Shown in pieces: positions 7,491 to 11,770 of a stretch of 11,770 nt of DNA (positions are counted from its first letter, which is position 1; each line of letters starts with the position of its first letter). Made by a program: the position numbers and the translations under genes. Origin of the DNA: Caldilineaceae bacterium (GTDB lineage: Bacteria; Chloroflexota; Anaerolineae; Caldilineales; Caldilineaceae); contig JAPPKT010000614.1 of the NCBI GenBank assembly GCA_028819675.1, positions 1 through 11,770 on the forward strand, read 5' to 3'. Below the pieces are notes generated by a model. That model was given only the letters and a program-made list of their open reading frames with translations, was not told the DNA's origin and ran no database searches.

Positions 7491-8864
7491 ATGACACAAC
7501 GAAAAGCAGTGGTCGCGCTTGTGGGTCGGCCCAACGTGGGAAAATCGACCCTGTTCAACCGACTCATTGGCGCCAGAACAGCAATCGTAGAAGACCTCCC
7601 CGGCACGACCCGAGACAGGGTTTACGGTGAGGCGGAGTGGAGCGGGGTTTCCTTCGTCGTAATCGACACAGGTGGCCTGGAAGCGCAGAAGACGGCAGAA
7701 TTCAGGGCAACGCGGCCGGGCGTGGCGCCGCTGGCGCGTGACTCGGCCCGTTATGTAACCGAAATCACGAATCAGGCCAGGATCGCAGTGGACGAGGCCG
7801 ATGTCATCGTTTTGGTGGTGGATGGAAGAGATGGTCTTACGGCAGCTGACGAGGACCTTGCCGAATTCCTGCAGCAGACGACCAAACCGGTCTACCTTGC
7901 GGTAAACAAGGCGGAGAGTGAACAGAGGCAGCTCGACGCGGCGGAGTTCTGGGCGCTGGGGGTGGGTGAACCGATTGCGATCAGCGCGTTTCACGGGATA
8001 GGCGTTGGCGATCTGCTCGATTCGATTGCGGCTGAGCTCTCTCATAGTCTGGTTGAGGATGACAGGGAAGAAGATGTGGTTGACATCGCGCTTGTAGGGA
8101 GACCGAATGTAGGCAAGAGCAGTCTGCTCAACACCCTGATCGGGCGGGAACGGGCAATCGTAAGTGATATCGCCGGCACGACACGCGATCCCATTGACAC
8201 TGAGATCGTCTATCATGGTCAGAAGATTTCGCTGATTGACACGGCGGGAATCCGACGAAGGGGGAGGGTGGAGCCAGGTATCGAGAAATACAGTGTCCTT
8301 CGCAGCATGCGCAGCATCGATCGAGCCGACGTGGCCCTGCTTCTTGTCGACGGAGTCGAGGGTATCACAGCGCAGGATGCGCACATCGCAGGACATGTAC
8401 TGGAGGCGCACAAGAGCGTCGTCGTCCTGGTGAACAAATGGGACATCGTCGAGAAAAACACACAGACGATGGTAGAATACACGCGACAGGTGCGCGCGGA
8501 CCTGAAGTTTCTTGACTACGTGCCGGTGCTCTTCATCAGCGCGTTAACCAAGCAGCGTGTGCAGAAGGTGCTGCCGACGGCGCTGACTGTGGCGGCAGAA
8601 CGGAAGCACCGTATTTCGACTGCGGAGCTGAACGGCGTCATTCAGGATGCCTATCACCGTTCACCACCGGCAACGAAGCAGCAGCGGCCTCTGCGCATCT
8701 ATTACGCAACCCAGGCCAGCGTCGAGCCGCCTACCTTTATTCTGTTCGTCAATGATCCGGATTTGGCCCACTTCAGTTATCTTCGGTATCTGGAAAACCA
8801 GCTGCGGCGGCACTACCCATTTGTCGGCACGCCCATCCGAATTCGCCTACGGGCCCGCTCCTGA
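7491..8864 (+). CDS. der: Ribosome-assembly GTPase Der (EngA)
   Basis: Essential GTPase with two tandem G domains and a C-terminal KH-like domain, acting in maturation of the 50S subunit in the cytoplasm. First G domain: GRPNVGKS (12-19), GTTRDR (38-43), DTGG (59-62) and NKAE (139-142), the last in place of the more usual NKxD. Second: GRPNVGKS (203-210), GTTRDP (229-234), DTAG (250-253) and NKWD (315-318). The KH-like domain spans about 355-457. At 457 residues it is somewhat longer than typical. Most of the excess lies just after DTGG, where about 38 residues separate it from the next conserved DEAD segment; about 20 are usual. ATG 7491 lies 6 nt after the YbbR stop with no strong ribosome binding site, so it is probably translated by coupling in the cdaA-ybbR-der cluster. 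Confidence 0.97.
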   Translation: MTQRKAVVALVGRPNVGKSTLFNRLIGARTAIVEDLPGTTRDRVYGEAEWSGVSFVVIDTGGLEAQKTAEFRATRPGVAPLARDSARYVTEITNQARIAVDEADVIVLVVDGRDGLTAADEDLAEFLQQTTKPVYLAVNKAESEQRQLDAAEFWALGVGEPIAISAFHGIGVGDLLDSIAAELSHSLVEDDREEDVVDIALVGRPNVGKSSLLNTLIGRERAIVSDIAGTTRDPIDTEIVYHGQKISLIDTAGIRRRGRVEPGIEKYSVLRSMRSIDRADVALLLVDGVEGITAQDAHIAGHVLEAHKSVVVLVNKWDIVEKNTQTMVEYTRQVRADLKFLDYVPVLFISALTKQRVQKVLPTALTVAAERKHRISTAELNGVIQDAYHRSPPATKQQRPLRIYYATQASVEPPTFILFVNDPDLAHFSYLRYLENQLRRHYPFVGTPIRIRLRARS

Positions 8865-8960
8865 TTCGCGTCCTTTGACGGCACAATTGCCACAGCAGGA
8901 TGCGGCAGCAGGGAGCAAGTTGAGACCTTTCCAGGCGTAAGGGCTCCCGGGGTAAGCCAC

Positions 8961-8999
8961 ACTCACATCGTAGCGATATCGACCTGCTTGACTGTGAGT
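8961..8999. repeat. Inverted repeat flanking an 8-bp palindrome in the der to M28 gap
   Basis: ACTCACA (8961-8967) and TGTGAGT (8993-8999) are perfect 7-bp inverted arms 25 nt apart. Inside lies the palindrome CGATATCG (8974-8981). The block sits in the 198-bp non-coding gap between der and the M28 start and is not followed by a T-run, so an operator or mRNA structure fits better than a terminator. Nothing else in this gap is supported. Confidence 0.4.
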
Positions 9000-9062
9000 A
9001 AAACGGAATCCAGACCAATCTTCATTGGACATAAACTTGCCGAAGCACCAGGACCAAGACCT

Positions 9063-10025
9063 ATGTTCCCAACAAGCTGGCGGCGCCTAATGAATACAAC
9101 CAAGACCTTTCGCACCGAAATCACGCTACTGGTTGCTCTGGCGGCATCTGCGGGATTTTTCGGATATCTGGGCTATGGATTGCTGGAATTGCCGGTGTCG
9201 CCTGCGTCATTTTCGGCTGAACAAGCTATGGCCTACGTAGAGGAGCAGATGGCATTCGGACCCAGAATAACCGGGACGGACGCCCATCGTGAGATGGGCG
9301 ACTGGATGGTACATGAACTAACTTCAAATGGATGGGATGTACTGATCCAGCCGTTCCGTCCGCTTCCCCAAGTGGAAGCGCGCAATTTCGTTGCATTCAA
9401 GGGATCGGGGCCCGTGATAATTCTGGGCGCGCATTACGATACGCGAATCTTTTCCGACGAGGACCCGGACCCCGCCAACCGTGAAAAACCTGTACCCGGG
9501 GCAAATGACGGCGCCTCCGGCGTAGCGGTGCTGCTGGAGTTGGCCCGCACACTGGACGTGGATAGCACAGATCACACGATTTGTCTGGCGTTTTTTGATG
9601 CTGAGGACAATGGACGCATTCCTGGATGGGACTGGATTCTGGGCAGCCGCTATTTTGTGGAGAATCTGGAGTCGTTGGGCGAGTGCCAGTCGCCGCGATA
9701 CACGGTAATCGTAGACATGATTGGCGACGCAGATCAGCAGCTCTTGTGGGAACCGAATTCCGACCGGCGTCTGACCGAAGCGATCTGGTCGGTTGCTGAC
9801 CAGCTGGGATACGGTGAGTGGTTCCGCCTTGCGCCGGGCACGCCTATTATTGACGATCATACGCCCTTTATTGAGGCCGGCTACACCGCCATCGACATCA
9901 TCGATTTTACCTATCCGTACTGGCATACAGTTGAGGACACGATCGATAAACTGGGAGAGGAAAGTTTTGAGAGGGTAGGCGCCACGCTGGAGGTGTGGTT
10001 GGAAAACGGTGCTCCGGGACCGTAA
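9063..10025 (+). CDS. Membrane-anchored M28-family zinc hydrolase, glutaminyl-cyclase-like
   Basis: A 320-residue protein with an N-terminal signal anchor (hydrophobic about 18-40) that places the catalytic domain outside the membrane. Metal-site motifs of the M28 fold: AHYDTR (His124, Asp126), GANDGASG (Asp149), FFDAED (Glu181, Asp182), VDMIGD (Asp218), DDH (His266) and YWHT (His288). The order and spacing, especially IIDDHTPF and YPYWHTVEDT, resemble glutaminyl-peptide cyclotransferases more than typical aminopeptidases, where FxAEE and a terminal HT are usual. Human QC has EE where this protein has ED; Asp as a ligand there would be chemically conservative. So it could form N-terminal pyroglutamate on exported proteins or be an aminopeptidase; the sequence does not decide. 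ATG 9063 has AGGA (9050-9053) 9 nt upstream; TTG 8988 and ATG 9090 are less supported. Confidence 0.85.
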   Translation: MFPTSWRRLMNTTKTFRTEITLLVALAASAGFFGYLGYGLLELPVSPASFSAEQAMAYVEEQMAFGPRITGTDAHREMGDWMVHELTSNGWDVLIQPFRPLPQVEARNFVAFKGSGPVIILGAHYDTRIFSDEDPDPANREKPVPGANDGASGVAVLLELARTLDVDSTDHTICLAFFDAEDNGRIPGWDWILGSRYFVENLESLGECQSPRYTVIVDMIGDADQQLLWEPNSDRRLTEAIWSVADQLGYGEWFRLAPGTPIIDDHTPFIEAGYTAIDIIDFTYPYWHTVEDTIDKLGEESFERVGATLEVWLENGAPGP

Positions 10026-10056
10026 AGGGGGTACTCGACGCGGGGAGTAATCGAGT

Positions 10057-10076
10057 CGCCCATTCGGCGGATTTTT
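10057..10076 (+). terminator. Weak intrinsic terminator candidate
   Basis: CGCC (10057-10060), loop CATTC and GGCG (10066-10069) are followed by GATTTTT. Just upstream, ACTCGA (10033-10038) and TCGAGT (10051-10056) form a second stem with a 12-nt loop. Position right after the M28 stop suits a terminator, but the T-adjacent stem is only 4 bp. Confidence 0.35.
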
Positions 10077-10097
10077 CGTGAAAGCGTGAAGATCTTC

Positions 10098-10103
10098 TAT
10101 ACT
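10098..10103 (+). promoter_or_regulatory. Possible -10 box of an lgt promoter
   Basis: TATACT matches the -10 consensus at five of six positions and lies 50 nt before the lgt ATG, after the terminator-like structure. The hexamer 17 bp upstream (TTCGTG, 10075-10080) matches the -35 box poorly. Plausible from context only. Confidence 0.3.
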
Positions 10104-10153
10104 TTGGAGTGAAAGTAACGGCGTGTTCTCACTGACAAGGCTACGAAAACTGT

Positions 10154-11113
10154 ATGGGTCCGACCATTTTTGAACTTGAAATCTTCGGAAGATTCTTTGC
10201 TCCAGGATGGTATGGTGTATTCATTGTTGGCGGCGCTGTAGTTGCCGCCTGGCTGTCTGCGAGGCTTTCCCGAAGAGCCGGCGAAAACCCGGACCACATC
10301 TGGAACCTTCTGGCCTGGACGCTGCTCCTGGGAATTGTCGGTGCCCGCTTGTACCACGTGTTCAGCACACCGGCTGACGGGCCAGGCTGGGCATTTTATC
10401 GCGAAAACCCATTTGAAATCGTCAGACTGTGGGGCGGGGGTAAGGAAGGTTTTGGGTTTACAGGTCTGGGCATCTACGGCGGGCTGATAGGCGGCGTTGT
10501 CGCAATTGTCTTGTATACCTGGCGCAACGGCCTGAGCTTTCTGAGCTATTTGGATTACATCGGCCCCAATGTGCTGGTCGCCCAGGCAATCGGGAGAATG
10601 GGAAACTTTGCCAACCAGGAGTTGTACGGGCAGGCTACAGACCTGCCATGGGCGTTCCACATCAACCCCGTGCATCCCTGCCAGCGCCCAGAGGGGGCGC
10701 CTCCTTGCGGCGTGGCCGATGTCCCACAAGCTACGCTGGACTGGTATGCCAGCAACGGCTTCCACCCGACTTTTTTCTATGAAGCCGGTTGGAGCCTCCT
10801 GCTGTTTGGTCTGCTTTATTTCATCTACTGGCAGTTCGGGCACAAGCTACGCCGGGGCGACGGTGCGCTGATGTATTTCATAGCCTACCCGTTGGGCCGC
10901 TTCTGGGTCGAGTACTTTCGCCCGGATGCGTGGGTCATGGGCCAACTGGCGACCGCGCAGTGGATTGCAATAATCAGCGTTGTCATAAGTGTAGTTCTTC
11001 TCATTGTGCGGCACTACGGCTGGTCGGCGGAAGAAAATCAGGAGGAATCCATAGTTTCCCTGAGTAGACACAACGCCTCTCCGGGCGTTCCCCTCGCGGC
11101 GCAAGCCAGCTAA
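10154..11113 (+). CDS. lgt: Prolipoprotein diacylglyceryl transferase
   Basis: Inner-membrane enzyme that moves diacylglycerol from phosphatidylglycerol to the lipobox Cys of prelipoproteins, the first step of lipoprotein maturation. The family signature GRMGNFANQELYG (147-159) contains the Arg, Asn and Glu of the active site. HPTFFYE (204-210) and the C-terminal LGRFWVEYFR (247-256) with the conserved Arg/Glu are also present. About seven hydrophobic segments span the protein; a hydrophilic tail of about 30 residues follows the last. In the segment GLGIYGG the residue at 108 is Tyr, where E. coli Lgt has the functionally important His103; actinobacterial enzymes also vary here. Length 319 is normal. 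The start at ATG 10154 precedes the usual first-helix region; the ribosome binding site is weak. It ends convergent to the DUF503 gene with 121 nt between. No lsp neighbour is seen. Confidence 0.96.
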   Translation: MGPTIFELEIFGRFFAPGWYGVFIVGGAVVAAWLSARLSRRAGENPDHIWNLLAWTLLLGIVGARLYHVFSTPADGPGWAFYRENPFEIVRLWGGGKEGFGFTGLGIYGGLIGGVVAIVLYTWRNGLSFLSYLDYIGPNVLVAQAIGRMGNFANQELYGQATDLPWAFHINPVHPCQRPEGAPPCGVADVPQATLDWYASNGFHPTFFYEAGWSLLLFGLLYFIYWQFGHKLRRGDGALMYFIAYPLGRFWVEYFRPDAWVMGQLATAQWIAIISVVISVVLLIVRHYGWSAEENQEESIVSLSRHNASPGVPLAAQAS

Positions 11114-11234
11114 ATCGCGCTCACTATGCAAATGCAGTTAGTGCAGGCAAGGCCCAAACTACGCATCCGAGTCGATTGACCAGTTGGCACGAGAGTGTCC
11201 TGCAAGCAGCAGGTCTGCGCCCCGATCTCCTCTT

Positions 11235-11522
11235 TCACGCAACCATTTCAATAAAGTAATCCACAACCTCGGCGTCGAGACGCCAGTTTTCGACGCGGTT
11301 GGCAATCTTTTCGAGTTGCCTGTATGCCAGCGCACCGTTCTGGCTGACACAAGCAACTTCGAGAACAGCCCGGCTCAGCGTATCCTGCCCTTCGGCTTCG
11401 CAGACAGAAACGTTGTAGTCACGGCGCAGCCGGGCAATGAGGGGTTTGACGATGCTTCGTTTCTCTTTCAGCGAACTCGTTAGGGGTAGATAGAGTTCAA
11501 GGGTCAGATGCCCGATAGCCAT
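11235..11522 (-). CDS. DUF503 / YlxP-family small protein
   Basis: A 95-residue protein, the usual length of the DUF503 family (YlxP of Bacillus). The family pattern is clear: an N-terminal strand (HLTLELYLP), [17 protein letters not shown] (about 17-33), then [12 protein letters not shown] and AVLEVACVS, ending in a helix. The fold is a small ferredoxin-like alpha/beta domain. In Bacillota the gene lies in the nusA-infB-rbfA cluster, which suggests a link to translation or ribosome maturation, but its function is not established. Its start is 6 nt after the stop of the upstream minus-strand gene, so the two probably form an operon. No strong Shine-Dalgarno sequence precedes the ATG. Confidence 0.88.
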   Translation of the reverse strand: MAIGHLTLELYLPLTSSLKEKRSIVKPLIARLRRDYNVSVCEAEGQDTLSRAVLEVACVSQNGALAYRQLEKIANRVENWRLDAEVVDYFIEMVA

Positions 11523-11528
11523 GTGACG

Positions 11529-11770
11529 TTACCGCTGGCGGGTCCAGGCCGGATCAGCATAGCGAATGCGGATCAGTTCGGCGCTGCGGCGAAGTTCGTT
11601 TGGGGAGAGGGTGCCTGACTCGAGGTCCTGGTCGAGCGTTGACGCGAACCCGTCTGCCATTGCCGCGGCTATTCGAGGAAAGTCCAGTTGATCTGAATCG
11701 GGCGACAGTTCCATTGCCTCTGCAAGGGTGACGGCCTGCTGGCGCAGCTGTTGACGTAGATTGTCCTGCG
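11529..11770 (-). CDS. 3' end of an unrecognised gene, cut by the window edge
   Basis: The frame is open from the window edge to a TAA at 11529-11531, giving about 80 C-terminal residues; a Met codon at 11714 is probably internal because the frame continues upstream without a stop. The visible part is charged and probably helical (QDNLRQQLRQQAVTLAEAME near the edge, then NELRRSAELIRIRYADP and a TRQR end). I do not recognise it. It does not look like the C-terminus of IF2 or RbfA, the usual neighbours of DUF503 genes in Bacillota. It is placed 6 nt before the DUF503 start, which supports it being a real gene in the same operon. Confidence 0.55.
   Translation of the reverse strand, partial: QDNLRQQLRQQAVTLAEAMELSPDSDQLDFPRIAAAMADGFASTLDQDLESGTLSPNELRRSAELIRIRYADPAWTRQR

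Noticed and set aside
7083..8411. 442-codon open frame on the minus strand across ybbR and der
   Set aside because: It is antisense to two confident genes, is rich in Arg runs complementary to the Pro/Thr tail of YbbR, and shows no family motif.
11199..11213. CCTGC/GCAGG hairpin between lgt and the DUF503 gene as a bidirectional terminator
   Set aside because: Only a 5-bp stem and no T-run on either strand.

Overview
The window is ordinary, gene-dense bacterial chromosome with G+C somewhat above 50 percent. It has seven complete plus-strand genes of recognisable family, one plus-strand membrane protein I do not recognise, and at the right edge a convergent minus-strand pair, one of them cut by the window end. 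Gene content and protein style suggest a Chloroflexota bacterium, perhaps near Caldilineae/Anaerolineae. The clues are a cdaA-ybbR-der cluster, a YbbR protein with a Pro/Thr/Glu tail, a TGGTATAAT-type promoter and non-ATG starts. This assignment is inference; no rRNA or other marker is present. I see no phage, transposon, CRISPR, toxin-antitoxin or defence genes.

Layout. Positions 1-374 are intergenic, with two GC-rich hairpins and a five-copy G-rich heptad repeat, then a probable promoter. At 375-2892 an intracellular GH13 alpha-glucan hydrolase is followed, one base after its stop, by a YegS/DagK-type lipid kinase with a good ribosome binding site. A clear extended -10 promoter at 2915-2923 precedes an uncharacterised multi-pass membrane protein (3044-3997) and then ornithine carbamoyltransferase (argF).

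Positions 5252-8864 hold a compact cluster: cdaA (c-di-AMP synthase), a YbbR-domain membrane protein (the usual CdaA partner) and der (ribosome-assembly GTPase). The glmM gene that normally completes the cdaA-ybbR-glmM operon of Bacillota is not here; der occupies its place. Next come a membrane-anchored M28 metallopeptidase resembling glutaminyl cyclases (9063-10025) and lgt, the prolipoprotein diacylglyceryl transferase (10154-11113). From the right edge, on the minus strand, come the 3' end of an unrecognised gene and a DUF503/YlxP-family small protein, converging on lgt.

How the genes relate: CdaA and YbbR are the one well-founded functional pair. The others look like housekeeping genes side by side (arginine synthesis, ribosome assembly, lipoprotein maturation, alpha-glucan breakdown, lipid phosphorylation). 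I find no convincing undescribed multi-gene system. The items most worth a second look are the heptad repeat, the unknown membrane protein, the Tyr replacing the usual His in Lgt, the insertion in Der, and the hairpin at the argF start.
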